From contig VWYX01000086.1 of NCBI GenBank assembly GCA_013396525.1, positions 186,001 to 250,000 on the forward strand: 64,000 nt of DNA, given 5' to 3'. Positions 12,361 to 25,330 of this stretch are shown here, piece by piece. Made by a program: the position numbers and the translations under genes. The notes beneath the pieces are model-generated. The model saw only the letters and a program-made list of their open reading frames with translations. It was not told the origin of the DNA and did not search any database. Source of the stretch: Chaetorhynchus papuensis. Taxonomy: Eukaryota > Chordata > Aves > Passeriformes > Rhipiduridae. The number at the start of each line of letters is the position of its first letter. The stretch's first letter is position 1.

Positions 12361-12600
12361 GATGAGGAGACATGGGGACAGAAAATAGAGAACAAGAAGG
12401 ACTATTTTAAGGGGAGAAATGAGGTATAGGAGAGCAAAGGAGACAAAAGGAAAAGAATGAAAAGGTTACAATTGAGGAAGAGAAGATGAGGTGATAATGG
12501 GAGGAGATACACTTTTTAAAGTGATGTATGAAGAATTCTACACCGAAACCTGTAAAATGAAGGAAGGCAAGAAAAAAGAGAAATGGAAAGAGAATCGTTA
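12361..12600. repeat. purine-rich tract on plus strand
   Basis: By my count 97 of the 120 bases at 12361-12480 are A or G, and the bias continues to about 12595 with GAGGAAGAG and GGAGGAGA-like words. It is not a perfect microsatellite. Such tracts can adopt triplex structure or be decayed GA-rich repeats. Confidence 0.6.
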
Positions 12601-15340
12601 TTTCAATGTCTTGAACTAATAACTCCTCAACCTCTTCCTTTAAAAGAATTCCTTTTTAAAGTCAAGGAAATTAGAGAATACATCAAAAAGACATGCTGTG
12701 AAAGTGGCGGGCAGCAATCAGGAAGTTCAGAGTTGATGCTAACGCTGTCTCTACTGGCTATTGTACTGCTTTGTTGCTGGGGTGGCTCACACTTGTCCTA
12801 ATCTTTAATACAAGATGTATTTTGCTTCCTATCAGAAACAGGACACAGTACCCAAATTGGTACACCTATTACTCCTCTTATCGTTCCCTGTTTAGACTTT
12901 GCTTCAGGTAATTTTAAATGAGAGTTACTGAAATCTTGAAATTAAACTTTAGTTATTAGGCATGATCCTTCAGACCTTGTGTGGGGAGCAGCTCCTCCTC
13001 GTTCTGGGTTTGATAAATGTTTCCCTGCATGTATAATAGAATGGCCCTGAATGAATTCATATTTGCTTTTGCCTCAGGAAGAACAGCAAGGTTAGGTAGG
13101 TGACTCTTAAGTAAGATCCTTTGTCTATTGACATTATTTTTAAACACTTCTTCCTCGGGCTGTGGCAATGTGTACTAACTAAACAAACATCACACCTAAC
13201 AAAGCACACGCCAACCACTGCAGCCACAGAGGGCTGAGAGCCGTGGGGGTGAATTATTTATTTGGGGAGGGGGCCCGATGGTGTTATCCTGTCACCAGGT
13301 TTCTCAAACGACTGGTGTTCCATTACTCAGTAATGGAAATATTAGTATCTGGCTTATTTTTTAAAAATTACAATTAAAATCACTAAAATTCACTGTTATG
13401 CTGTGTCTGAACCATCAAAAAAAACTCCCAAGAGTGGGAGAAGCTGCTGCTTTTCCAGGAGGCTGTACTGCTAGTCCTTAAGTCCTGTCCTAGCAATTTG
13501 TCCTGGCAAAGCATAAGATTTTTAATGGTAAAAGTACTAATTTCTCGTCTGATCAAACAGATATGCTCACTGGTGGAATACTCAGCCTCTTCCAAAGGCC
13601 AGTTTCATTGTTCACTTGCAACAAACAGAACACAAATAGTCAGTACATAACCACATACAGCAAACAACTTCTGTTGAAGAAGTGAAGGACCTTGATTCCA
13701 GCTTCAGCTGCAAAGAGAGCATTATCTGTATCTATTGAGTTATCTGCAGGTTGTGTGTCTTTATTTTTCTGTGGATGCCAAAGCAGTTTATGTAATTTAC
13801 CCACTGCTTTTACAGCAAAAAAGGAGTTCCATATGATAACTGTGGTGGTCTCATTGTGAAGCCAATCCATTAAACTGTGGGAGAAAGCCTGTCAGGAAGG
13901 TCACTTGGAGAAAGGAAGCAATGTTGACCAGTTCAGGCTTGTGCTGCTAAGAGACTCAGATATGAAGATGGAGCAGAAATTACTTCTGAGTCTAAGGGGA
14001 TTGATTATGCCACTGACTGTGCCTTTCATGTTTTATGTTTTGTGCTGTAAATATTTATGGCTTTCATATTTTGTTTGTTGTTCCTGAACGTAATGAGTTT
14101 TTGTAGCATAAGCAACCCCTCTGCTCTGCCAGCCCAAAAAGAGACAGTGAGTGCAGTGGAAGTGTCAGGAGAAGCCTGGCATGGCTATGATGTGACATTT
14201 TGTCTAGTCCATTGCCACGTTATTCCTGCAGAAGTTTGCTAATTAGTCATTAAACTACAGTTACCCCTACAGTCTTGTCCAAAATGTCACACGGATAGCA
14301 TAGATTCAGAACCAACAGACAAAGATGATATTTTTTTTTGTCTGCATAATGTTGCATTATTTTATGTGGCACCTCTCAGTCTCTGTATGTGCCCATTTTA
14401 GCAAGTGCCACGAGTGGATTTGGAGTGGGGAAATGGCCCTAGGACTTGCATGCTGGAGTGACAGAGCCTTGTGCAGCCAGGGCTGCTGTGCAGCTACGTG
14501 TTCTTCACGTTCTGATGGTGGGTTTGACAGTCCTTGCTGGATTGGGTGCAAGATTTGTGTGGGGAGGTGACTGGGGCAATACCATGGGTCAGAACTTCTA
14601 CCCTGGCTGAGCTTTTGTTAGAAGGAGATGGTGCACATGTCACACTGTCCTGTGTACCTCAAAAGAGGTTACTAAACTCTCTTAAGAGTAAAGACACTGT
14701 AAAGAAGTAGAGCTTAGGAGGCAGGAGGATCTGTTTACCAGCCCCTACCTGCTGGGAGACCTGGGCTGTGTGAAGTCACTGAAATGCAGATTCAGTAGCA
14801 GATGCATGGTGTCCACACTTAATGGAATTTCTCTCTGTTTTCAGTGCTATTTTTAACTGAACTAATAGCCTGTTAACTTGCTGCAAGCTGCAGACGTTTT
14901 CAGTTGTCCCTAGGGAGGGGGACAGACAGAGTGCCCAGTGTAACCCTCAGAGAGATGCAAACTGTTCTTAATTATTTGGCTGTCACTTAAAAACGTGAGG
15001 CTCACAAGACCACTGAGACCCCGTGGGCACCTCTGTCAGTCAGACTGGGCGTGCAGGGGGCTCGTGTGGGCAGCCAGGAGGTTCTGCTGCCCACAGAACT
15101 GTGACCAAGCCCCTTGCTTTGACCTGTATCCAGCCCCAGTTTCAGGGCCTTGGTCAAAGAGCACTGAATTTCCCCTGTCACCACAGCAAGGAGTCACATC
15201 TGCACAGGTTTGTGTATTTTTTTTTTTTTTTACTGTGGGAAATCACCTTTGGAGGTCCTGTCTCCCAGTGTAAAGTTCAGCTGTTCCCTCAGTTGTGCCT
15301 TTGCAGCGCTTGGCTGGGTGGCTGCATTTATGGGTTGTGT
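12601..15340. other. AT-rich to mixed non-coding DNA
   Basis: No supported gene. The minus frames at 13383-13595 and 13640-13870 read somewhat protein-like but are short and unrecognised. A T-rich run lies at 14330-14338 and a T15 run at 15217-15231. A mildly GC-richer part spans about 14990-15190. Confidence 0.45.
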
Positions 15341-15365
15341 TGGGTTTTTTTAACAGAAATGAAAC

Positions 15366-15423
15366 ACCACCACAAAAAACCCCAACAAACCCAAAACAAC
15401 CCCCCCCCCCCCACCCCGCCCCC
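15366..15423. repeat. A/C-rich tract ending in a C13 run
   Basis: An A/C-rich stretch leads into C13 (15400-15412), then CCCC (15414-15417) and CCCCC (15419-15423), separated by single A and G bases. On the minus strand this is G5-C-G4-T-G13, which satisfies the canonical G-quadruplex pattern. The homopolymer is prone to length error in assemblies. Confidence 0.9.
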
Positions 15424-16975
15424 ACAATTGTCATCAGTTTTTAATATGTAATAATTTTTAAATGGGGGTTCTGTACCATATAACAGCAGGCAGTTAGTGT
15501 GTGTTTATCCATGTTTTCCTTTTCAAAAATGAATGTTGTAAAAAGTTAGATGGTGCAGCGAGGAACCATGGAATTATTTGAGGAGTGGAGAAAATACTTG
15601 TAGTAAAACATTTGATAAGCCAAGCCAGCACAATTTATCCAAAGTTTATTAGAAGATAGTTTATGATGTCTGAATTTGTTGTAGGCAGAAAAAAGCAATA
15701 TACAGAAAGGGTACCTTGATTCAGTGAAAAGGGGCAGGAAAAGTTCACATCTGAAAGAGGGCTTTTTGGTTTTTGTGGTGGGTTTTTTGTTTTTAAATAC
15801 TAGGTCTGATTAACTATTGAAATGATACGTTGGTAGATGCAGTGAATTTTGTAGGTTGTGGTGATGTTGATTTGGAAGCATGTGCTTGAGAAAGTAATTG
15901 GAAATGCTGAAAGGAATTGTACCCTACCTAAGCATCACTTTTTCGTGGCCTTGTAGATCACAGCAGAGGAACCATTGTGTTTCTCAATGTAAGGCTCAAT
16001 ATAGTTTAATTGGAAAGCAGATACTTTGGTTATTAGAGTCGTAATTGAATTAAATGAAGGTCAGATGTAAATAGCTAGTGGTCTTTCTGACTTAAAAACT
16101 CTTCTAAGATGAGTAGATGGTAGTGGCAGTAAACTCTTCTGAGTGGTGAGGGTAGCAGCAGCACCTCTCTTCAATCAAAACAAGTTGTGAGAATGTGAAA
16201 GTTCTAAAATCTAGGAAGATCGAAGTGGAATGGCTGTATAAACTATTTAATGTTCTCTTGGCCTTGGTTATTGAGCAATTCAGAAACAAGTTTGTAGCAG
16301 CCAAGAACTCTTACAGTATAGAATAGAAGTGACTGGGAAATGGAAACAGAACATCCCAGAGGGAAAGATGGAAAAAATCAGCCCCTGTTGAGAAGACATG
16401 GAAGTGATTGTGGTTTGCCTGGGAAATGCATTTCTCTAAGAAAACAGAAACTGAAATTTTGCTTTCAAACTCAGTTTGTTCTTTCCTTTTAGTTTGACCT
16501 ATATCCAGGTGAGATGCTGATGCTGAAGAGATACTTCATTGATTTGACCTATGGGGAGCAGTTGGGAGCAGCTGTAACTGATGTTTTGAGAAAAGTTAGA
16601 TCCTAAAAACTGTGTGTGAGTGACTGTGGTAGGCAGGGTCTTCATAGAGATGTTGAGATCTGCTCTTGTGGAAAAACCGTGCCTTTAACGTGCAGTAATA
16701 TATTATTTTATTTATAAGTAAGTAGGAAGTACAGTTGTCTGTGTAATTCTTACTGTTTTGCCCTTTTATTTACTAATAAATGAAATAAACTTTTATTTAA
16801 ACTGTCGAGTAGGCACACCATGACTGTACTTTATTATAACACGAGAGTGGTTTTTTTTTACTACCTGATCTGAATGTTTAGAGATGGAACCCCAAGGCAT
16901 TTTTTTGTTTTGTTTTGACTGTCTTTGTATTAGATTTATGAAAGGTGAAATGTGCGTAGCTCTGGGTGCTTCTAA
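15424..16975. other. AT-rich non-coding DNA
   Basis: No gene seen. A G/T tract lies at about 15763-15797. The sequence is otherwise ordinary. Confidence 0.5.
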
Positions 16976-17090
16976 ACATGGGGGGGTCTTTTTTTTCATT
17001 ATTGCTCTTACTGATGTGTGGTGTTTTGGGGGGGCGTTTTTTTTGTTTGGTGGTTTTGTTCTGTTTTATTGTTTTTTTTTCTTTTCTGTA
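16976..17090 (+). repeat. G/T-rich low-complexity tract
   Basis: Runs of seven G alternate with runs of eight T (G7-TC-T8 from about 16980, then G7-CG-T8 near 17030), followed by T-rich sequence to about 17090. The 72-codon plus frame across it codes only for F, G and V-rich low-complexity sequence. Confidence 0.8.
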
Positions 17091-17099
17091 TTAAAATGT

Positions 17100-18115
17100 T
17101 AAAGATGTACACTAATTTATAGTGAAATGGAAGAGATGGCTAATTCAGAGGACTTCCCTGAGTACTCTGAGCTAAGTCTGGGACGTGCCTTTTGGATTCT
17201 GTAATGCCCTCCTCAGTGACATTTTGCAAGGAGGAGGAGACTTGTCCCTCAGCATGTGACAGCTGAGCAGGCAGTGGGGTTGTGTGCATGTTAATTTCCT
17301 GTTACCATTGCATGTGCACACTGAAATTAATAAACGAGCTGATACTGCCTCAGATAGCTCACAGAAACGCCTCAGACTTCTGCAAGCAGTACCTGTTCCT
17401 CCAAAGGATGCATTCACGTGGAATTTGGGAATTGGATGTGACCATGGATGAAAATCTGGGTACTGAATGCAAAGTGCAGAGTGGCATGACCAAGGAAAAA
17501 AAAAAAAGCAGGCAAAATTATTTTTGCTGCAGAGTTATTAATGAATAAGCTCAGAAAGGGCATAAACCCACCAGGAAGAGAAGTGATGTAACATGGAAGT
17601 CCAAGGCCAAATCTTTAATTAGTGAGTGAGAAACAGCACGAGGTGGATGTTGCATTAAACTTGTGTGTGACTCGGTTTAGAAAGGTTTTGGCTGATAATA
17701 CTGGTTAGATTTTGTCATTCGGGGTAAGGAGGATGGGTTTTTCCTCCTGTTAGATGAAAGGATCTGGGGCTGGGTAGTTTATTTGTGACTCCTTGGGTGT
17801 GGTGCGGTAACCCCAGCCCCAGGTGCTGACATCACTACTCAGAGACAAGGTACACAAGAGGAAGGAAGCCCAAAGGCTGAACCATGAAGGGCATCCTGAG
17901 GAGAATTAGAGCAGTGGAGAGAGATTCAGGGGAAAGCAGGGCCGAGGGGGGAAAGGACACTGAGCAGGGTCTGATCAGTGCTTTAAAGCCAGGTCTGGGG
18001 GTGAAAGAGAAGCTGCAATATTGGCTGTTCCTAAGCTTTTTGGTAGGAAGTAGGTTATATTTCCAGGAAGAGCTGTGTGTGTTGTGTTAGAAGGCAAAAG
18101 AGCAGGGCAGATGTG
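17100..18115. other. mixed non-coding DNA
   Basis: No supported gene. An A12 run lies at 17496-17507. The 88-codon plus frame at 17282-17548 ends through this run and is unconvincing. Confidence 0.45.
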
Positions 18116-18119
18116 ATGT

Positions 18120-18830
18120 GGTGGGGGGGATTGCATGGGGATGGCAGTGACATTGAGGAGGAAGAGTTACTGGAGCAAAAGGGGGATAAAGTATGAAGAG
18201 TGATGAAAAACTTACATTTTGTTGATGCTGAAGAGATGGAAGGCAGAGACATAGAGACATGACAAAGAATGACATAAGGAAAGTCAGCTTCTAGGCATAT
18301 GTTGTCTGAAGAAATCATTAGATACACAGGAAAAAAAGGGAAAAAGTGTTACCAAAAAAAGATTAAATGATTCAAAACAACAAAAAAAAAAAAGACAGAA
18401 ACAGCATAAAGAAGTCTAGGATTACAAGGATACAATTCTGCCAGGGCAGAGAATAGGAATGTTTTAACTAGAAGGATGTCAGAGCTGAAGGATAAAAACA
18501 TTTATAGTAAAAGATGTCAAGTTGGTCAGTTCTTTCCTGCCAGGAATACCCACAGCAGGACATAATAGTAGAGAAAGCAGATGATGTGGATGAGCTGTGC
18601 CTGTAGGTTGGCAAACCAGGCATTTCTTCTGTAGGGAGTGAAGAGAGAGCTGTGGTTAGGAGCACAGCCTGGAGAAAACCAGAAGTTCACAGAAATAGAC
18701 CTGAAGAAAAATAGGAAAGGGAATTTTTGGAGCAGAAGAGAAGTCAGCATTGTGCATAAGCTGGAAGTAGTTACACAGATAAGTATGAAAGAGGGGCAAC
18801 TGGGAAACATTTTTGGATATTAAGAAAGTC
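18120..18830. repeat. purine-biased block on plus strand
   Basis: A second long interval biased to A and G on the plus strand (GAGGAGGAAGAG, GAAGAGATGGAAGGCAGAGA and similar words), with a G7 run near 18123-18129 and an A12 run at 18382-18393. The minus frames at 18055-18327 and 18526-18810 are serine, leucine and phenylalanine-rich as a result and are not called as genes. Confidence 0.45.
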
Positions 18831-18839
18831 GCGGTTATT

Positions 18840-19795
18840 TTGTCAGTCATTCCAATTTGGGGACAAGTTACATGTTAACACACACCAAAACAAATGAAAT
18901 GTAAAATTGGAGCTGCTTTTATGGGATGAAAAAAAAGCAGTTGTGTATTATAGTGAAAGTATATTTATTTAGTACCTTTTGGCTATATAAAATTGGTTTT
19001 GGACTGGTTTTAGGTTTCTTCATAAAACAAAGGCTTATTAAATTTACTTGGCAGCTGTGCGGTAAGGTAAAAATGAAAAAAGCTGTGCTTGGTCGTGTTT
19101 TTCTTTTTTTTTTCCCTTTCCTTTCAAACAGCCTTTGGCAGTTTTCCAGCTTTTATTTTAAGCAGATTAGACCTAAAAACCAGTGATTACATTTAACTTC
19201 TCTGGAAACTTTTGATCATATTTAGCTATCGTGAATGGTAGGGGGAAGTGTCCTGGAGCCCAGTTTGTGACCTGATTCAGTGCAGGTTTAGTGGGCGAGC
19301 TCTGCTGTGGGGGTGAGCTGGGGCTGCACTGGTAATTAAGGCCCTGAGAGGTGCCACAGTTTCTCTTTTATCCCGTGGCATGGGGAGTGTGCTGTGCTGA
19401 GGAGTGTTAATGAGAGGGGAGCTGTGCTCACTGAATTACTGCTGCTGAGCCTCGCCAACTGGAATAGTAGAAATCTAAATAATAGTTTTTTTGAAATGTC
19501 ACTCTGCAGGGATTTTAAATATGAATGGCTGCATTGACAGGTCAAAAATATTAATCTTTTTGGCTTTTTTTGTTTTTTTAATGTGTTATCTCAGAATGTT
19601 TTTATTCACCATCAAGGGAGTCTCATCAAATTTCACTTTTTCCGTGTTTGTCCCATTTCAAGTCATTGTAGATTGTTTTTCTCTGCTCAGAGAAGTTGAC
19701 AAGACTATAAACTATGGGTTATGCATAGGGAACATGCCACTGTGGTTTTGTTTATTTTGTTGGATGGGGGAAATTATTCCTTTCATTTATTTCAG
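18840..19795. other. T-rich non-coding DNA
   Basis: T-rich plus strand with few stop codons. This explains most of the 198-codon plus frame starting at 19491, which is rich in F, L and S. Confidence 0.45.
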
Positions 19796-19799
19796 CAGT

Positions 19800-19970
19800 T
19801 CCTCAGTTCTGCTGTGCTCCTGGGCTGGCCCAGCAGTTTGGTTAAACTCCGTCCTGCTGGGTCTGACCTGTCTGGGAGGCAGCAGCGCTCTGAGCAGAGT
19901 GCAGGCAGCCTCCTCCAGCAGCATCCACACAATTCCTGCTGGAACCTCCTCCTTCTCCACCCCTGAACAC
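19800..19970. other. small GC-rich patch
   Basis: A locally GC-rich segment in which frames on both strands (19721-19966 plus, 19787-19975 and 19792-19992 minus) are open simultaneously. No family assigned. Confidence 0.4.
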
Positions 19971-22840
19971 CACATCGCTGTTTTCTTGTCACTTGCAGCA
20001 GCCTGGCATATTGTGAATTTGTTTGGATTATGCTTGGTTTTTCTCCTTGAGACTGTTGTGTCTGTTTGTCCCGATGTAATACATTAAATAAAACATTCTC
20101 TGGCTGTCAGTTCCAGGCATTGGTGTTCCAGAGTGATGACCACATTAGTCACTCTAGTATCTGAAAGTGCTGTACAACCAGGCAAGTTTTTTTCCTGAAC
20201 TGTGTTTTTAGGACTAATTAGTCATTTCCACCCATTACTTTAATGAAGAAATTAAGATTTAAAGAGCTTTTGTTTGTTTGCAGTGATTGGCAAAGCAATT
20301 TTCTGTATACAGTATTCAAAACATTATGCTACCCTTTCCAGAAGGTGTAGTGTCAATAAATAAAAAGATTCGTGTGCTGACATGCCATCATTGATGGGAT
20401 AAATTGGAAAAATGAAGCAAATATATATATATACACCTTACAAATACGGAGCAGTGTTTTCAGAGGAACAAAAGTAATGGGCTTAAGAGGAATTACCTGA
20501 AACAAGGTGCTTGGTGGGTACTTTTCAGTATTGCTACTGATGTAAAACCAGCCTTTTTTGTAGAATTTTGGATTCCTTATTGAATTTTGAAGGATTTTTC
20601 CATTCTCTGTAAATTTTATTCTAGAGTTTGACTTCTTTTTTCTTTCAAACTTTGAGTATTTGAGCATAGGTTGATTTTGGATACCTATGAGGTTCTACTG
20701 AAAATTTCAATTTATTTCCTTTTATTGGAGTCTTAGCTTAAAGCTCACGTCAGTTACGTGTTCTGTTTCATTCCCCATCTTTACCTGCTGAAAAGAAATA
20801 TTTCATCTGGGTTTTTTGTTGTTTTGAGGTGGGTTTTTTGCCCCTCTTTTATGAAAGGCTCAGGTTTTTGTCCCAGGTGCTGCCTGTGTTGATTGAAGGC
20901 TGCAGACTGCAGTAGTGGGCTGCACTTCAGATCTGACTTGTTGAGTGAATGCTTGCTTTAAATACAACCTTGTAACTTCTTTGATGTTAAAAAGTGAGAC
21001 TTGTGGTAAAGTGCTTTGAGTGAAGAGGTCATTGTTGAGCTGGAACTGAGTTCATTGTTTTGTGACCATAAAGATGATGTTGGAGTTACCAGCTTCCACT
21101 GGGTTGTTCCCGAGTCATTTCCCAAATGCACTAAGGACAGGCTATTTTACTTTGCTGCTAATTTTATTATTATTTTTGTGTTCTCTTTTGAAAAGTTTCT
21201 GCTCTTCCTGTAAATTTCTTTGCTCATAGTAAGTATGTTCTTATGCTGAACTTTTCAAGGGAAGTCTATTTGTCTTCAAATTGAAATACAGTCTTCAATT
21301 TGTTTACAAAAGAGAGGAAAATACACTGAACACTTGAGGCATAAATACTGGTGGTGGCTTGAGGAGATTTTTGTGGAAGTTGATTTGGTCTGTGCTTAAA
21401 AACAGCAGTTTGTTGCTTGTGTATTAGAAATTCTGAAACATGGAACTTGGGCAAATTGAAAAGCTGCCCTCAAGATGAAAATAGGTAAAAGTTGAAGGTG
21501 GCAGAGGCCCACACTGCTACAACATTTAAATAAAACTGTGTTGCTTCTGTGATGTTCTATTCATTATGGCCTGAACCTTTAAGTATTTGTGCCTATGAAT
21601 TACTGTTTATTTGAGTAACTGTTCCCATTTGTGTATATATTGTCAAGAAAAGGTTCTTGGATCTTAAAAAAAGCTTTACAGAATCCTTGTGCAGATCTTG
21701 TTATCTTTATCTAAGACTTTTATTTCTCTATTCATAAAAATATAGTGTAGTATGTGGCCTATCTTAACATGTGCTGGTTGTTTTGGATTCCTGCATTTTT
21801 AAGGGTAAATGTTTTCCAGCTGTGTGAGCATCCCTCACCCTGGGAGAGATTTATCACGGGACAAGTTCAGAACTTTGTAACTTGATTTTCTGTGCACTTG
21901 GCTATTATGTTCTGGATGCTTAAAACGCAAGGGGCAAATATAAAGTTAGGCTCACTGAATGACAGCCTCCAGCTCCTGAAGGAAGTAATTCTGAAGATTA
22001 ACTAAAACAAGAAAGGGATTTTAGGACTGAGTGAACACTTCAAATAGCCTATAATTCAGAAGGGGTACCTGTGAGGAAGGAACAGATGTCACGAAAGGGA
22101 GGCAGAAAGGAACCTGAGTGTGCCACTGAGCAGCTGGGAGAGTGATGAAGTACTAAATTATAGCAAAACATTTGAAGTTAGAGCTGTAGCATACCTCAGT
22201 ACCATAATGCCTCTATGTGTATGCAGCCGTCACAGTAAAAATTATGGATGACCTATTAAAAGTGAGAGAGCTTCAAGAATGCCCAGCAGAAATCCATCTA
22301 GAAATTCAGGCAGTGAAGAAACCATCATGTGGAAATCGCCTGATCTAAGGGAGATTAAAGAAAAATGTTTGTTTGGTTGGTTTTTTTGTTTTTTTTTTTT
22401 TCAAAGGAATCAAGGTTTGTTTTTCTCTCTACGTAGGTCCCTTATGCAGGGAAAGAGGTGAACTTTAGTTCCAGCAAAGGTACATAGTCAAGAAAGTCTA
22501 AAAAGCTCACACTGGGCTCTTTCTCCTCACCCATTTATCAGCTGGCTGTATCCAACTGAGCAACAAGGACACAACCAACAAAAAATGTTATGGGCCCGGG
22601 CCTGCAGCGTTCAGAAAAAAACGATACATTTATTTAAAACTGCAGAAAAGCACTGTCCTTGCAAGCGTGCCAGTCACTTCTGGCCTCTGGAGTTTTAAAG
22701 GATGAAATTAACTCCTGGCAATATTGATAGCTGGCTCTCATGGTGCTTTAAATGCAAAAGCCTGAAAATCGTGGTCACTGTATTGGTTGGTACAGTAATG
22801 CCAACGTAGAGTAAAAAGGTTTTACACTGAGGAAGTAATG
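19971..22840. other. AT-rich non-coding DNA with simple repeats
   Basis: Contains a short AT dinucleotide run at about 20420-20432, a G/T tract at about 20812-20845, and a G/T tract ending in T13 (22389-22401). No gene is supported. An AATAAA hexamer near 20086 stands alone and is not evidence of a transcript end. Confidence 0.5.
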
Positions 22841-23410
22841 TGTGCAAATAGGTTCCTGTTCAACAAGTCTCCCCTCCTGCAGATGTGTTTTTCACTCCTC
22901 TCTTCAAGGAGTTGGGCAGAGGGAGGTGTTGTGTGCAGCTGTCATTATGCCAGGTGATCCTGGGCACAACAACAGCCTGAGACCTGCCTGGCCTCTCCCT
23001 GAGTGGCTGGGGCAGCAGCTTTGCCTCTCAGAGTCACCTGGAAAGCTCCTTCAGCTCACTCCGTGCCTTTATTGGCACTGAAGGCCGTGGGGGTCCAGCT
23101 GCATCACTGGGGATGAAGCAGCAGCTCAGGTAACTGAGGGCCCCGTGGGTCTGCAGAATCTGGTGCTGATGAGACTGGAAGAGACTGATTTGATTTCCCT
23201 GCTTTAGTCCCAGTTTGAGATGTACCAGTCAGTGGATGGGGAAGGAGGCTGGGGAGTGGTTACAGGCAGGGAGGGGTCAGCTTGTTCCCTGGTTGTGCCA
23301 GAGCATTTCCCAGGGACAGCACACGTGAAGCCACGTAGGGCTGGTTTTACAGCACACAAAGCCCAGTGGCTGCAGAGCCACTTACGTGTGATTAACTGGA
23401 ACTTGAGACA
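22840..23410. other. GC-richer patch
   Basis: GC-richer than its flanks, with short plus-strand frames (22842-23081, 23220-23414) that show no domain. It shares the 14-mer ACTGGAAGAGACTG (23173 region) with the patch at 920-1440 (1384 region), which hints at a common old repeat but is too short to prove it. Confidence 0.4.
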
Positions 23411-23995
23411 GTGAATAGAAAATAATCTGAGAGAAAAACTTTAATTATAAAACCGTTTATGTGTCCTTATATAGTTTAGAGCAACATATGAAATCCAGAG
23501 CTGTTTGCAATATTTTAATGATTCTGTTCATTTAGAACGGAATGATAGATTGCTGGGGTATTGTATTATCAAAATGCAAGACTTTTGAGAGGAAATGATA
23601 TCTTTTTTTTTTTTTACCAGATGAGTAAATACCTGCACAAACTGTCATGAGGTATAACTTAAAAACCTGGAACAGACAATTAGCCTTACAGGGATTTTTT
23701 TAGCACCTTCCTTTTTCTATTAACACATGTGAACATAGTATAATATACAGAGGATGGACTGTGAGAACAGGGGAGGAAACTGAAAATACTGAAATGTGTT
23801 TTCTTTTTCTTCCCCTACGTAGTACTGAGAAATCCGGTAAATGGTCAGAAATGGGAGACACTGTAGTCACGTAATCAAGGTTCACAGGTCATTAGCAAAC
23901 ACCTCAAACACATTGATAGAAACCTTTTATTTTTTTCTTCTGAGGTCTCCAAGATCTCAGTCTATATAATTTTTAGGGTGGTTTTTAACATTCTG
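23411..23995. other. AT-rich non-coding DNA
   Basis: No gene seen. A T13 run lies at 23603-23615. Confidence 0.5.
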
Positions 23996-23999
23996 GGGC

Positions 24000-24310
24000 A
24001 CCGCTGCACATCTCTGTGGGAACAGAAGGGGATGGGGGACCCTGTGGACTTGTGGCAGGTCCTTAATCAGAGCTGCTCTCACCGACACAGGGTGCAGGGG
24101 GTGAGGTGGGAGCAGTGAGGAGTCCTGCACAACAGGAGCTCCCTCCAGGGTGCCAAACCCTCTCAGTGCTGCCTGTGACCCGCAGGGGACACTTGGGGAC
24201 ATCCTGCCTGTCCCTTGCTCTGTGGTGGGGGTGTGACAGGGCTCAGGCTGGGATCCACGTGGGGACTGTGTGTGGTGCAGGCTCCAGACCCTGCAGACCA
24301 GCTCTGTGAT
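24000..24310. other. GC-rich patch
   Basis: By my count 37 of the 60 bases at 24001-24060 are G or C. A 137-codon minus frame (23957-24370) and a 67-codon plus frame (24106-24309) overlap here. Both look like compositional openings. Confidence 0.45.
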
Positions 24311-24652
24311 GTGTAACCATAAAAGCAAACTTAGCTGCAGCTGGAAACTTGTATTAGTTCGTGCCCTCATATTTGTCCTGAGAGATTCACTGCAATGTAT
24401 CCTGCATTAAGATTTTCAGCTAAATAACGTTGATAAATACTGTTGGAATTGGTTCAGGGGCAGGATTGGTTGAGCAGTCAACAGTGAAAAGAGAGCCCTG
24501 TGCCTTGAACCATGAGGGATAAAACTAAATCAAAGCAATCCCTCAGGTCCCCAGCATGTGAATGGAATTACAGAAGTTGCAAAACAATATTTTTCAATGT
24601 AATTATTTTATTTACTTCCACAGCACAGGTTTCTAAGCAGAACTGAATTTAG

Positions 24653-24670
24653 AACAACAACAACAAAAAA
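24653..24670. repeat. short AAC run
   Basis: Four AAC units followed by an A run. Confidence 0.8.
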
Positions 24671-24774
24671 TTCTTGCTGTGGAAGCTGTATTTTAACTTC
24701 CAAGAAAGGCAGACATATACTGGTGTTGTGGAAACATAAAGGCTACTTCTATAAAACTGACTACCATGAGTATG

Positions 24775-25330
24775 TAATCTTTCAAGGCTGCATTTACTTT
24801 AATTAAAGAACAAATGGTGCGCATCCATAATTTTATTTAATGCAGTTTTGATTGCTTTGGGTCATTTATCTTTGGCAATAAGAGTAAAGTTGATTGGCAC
24901 CGCCAAGAAACAACAGGTTTTTCAGTCTTACCAGCATGAAAGCTTTGTTATAGGCAATAGATTTAAAAATAATTCCAGGAGGTGGGACTAATCTGGAGTA
25001 ATTACACAAATTAAACTGCAATTTAATAAGGTTCAGGTAAATCAAAGAGGTGAAAGTATTTTATTGTCTCAGATTATGTAGCAGTTTTGTTCTTGTAATA
25101 CAGAACTGGAAAGAAACAGGGCTCCTCATCTGAGTAACTGTGTATTGTCTAAAAAAGCTCTGCTTTTATATTGCCTTGTATAGTTAACAAAAGCAATCAT
25201 GCAAAAACTGAGTACATTCATACAGCCAGATAACTTCTTATTGTGTACAGCTGTACAGGAAACAAATACAAAGTTAATGTTTATCAGATATTTTCCATTA
25301 ACTCTCTATTTAACGAATTATCAGCTACTG
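24775..25330. promoter_or_regulatory. candidate conserved non-coding element (hypothesis)
   Basis: More than 500 bases of unique AT-rich sequence with a palindromic TTAATTAA at 24799-24806, further AATTA and TAATT cores (for example near 25000 and 25010), and no homopolymer above a few bases. Compared with neighbouring DNA that is full of T and A runs, this looks constrained. The inference is from texture alone. Confidence 0.2.

Noticed and set aside
19491..20087. 198-codon plus frame, the longest in the window, with hydrophobic stretches
   Set aside because: The 5' half lies in T-rich DNA that gives F, L and S codons and few stops, and the 3' half in a GC-rich patch open in other frames too. 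No family was recognised. The nearby AATAAA is expected by chance.
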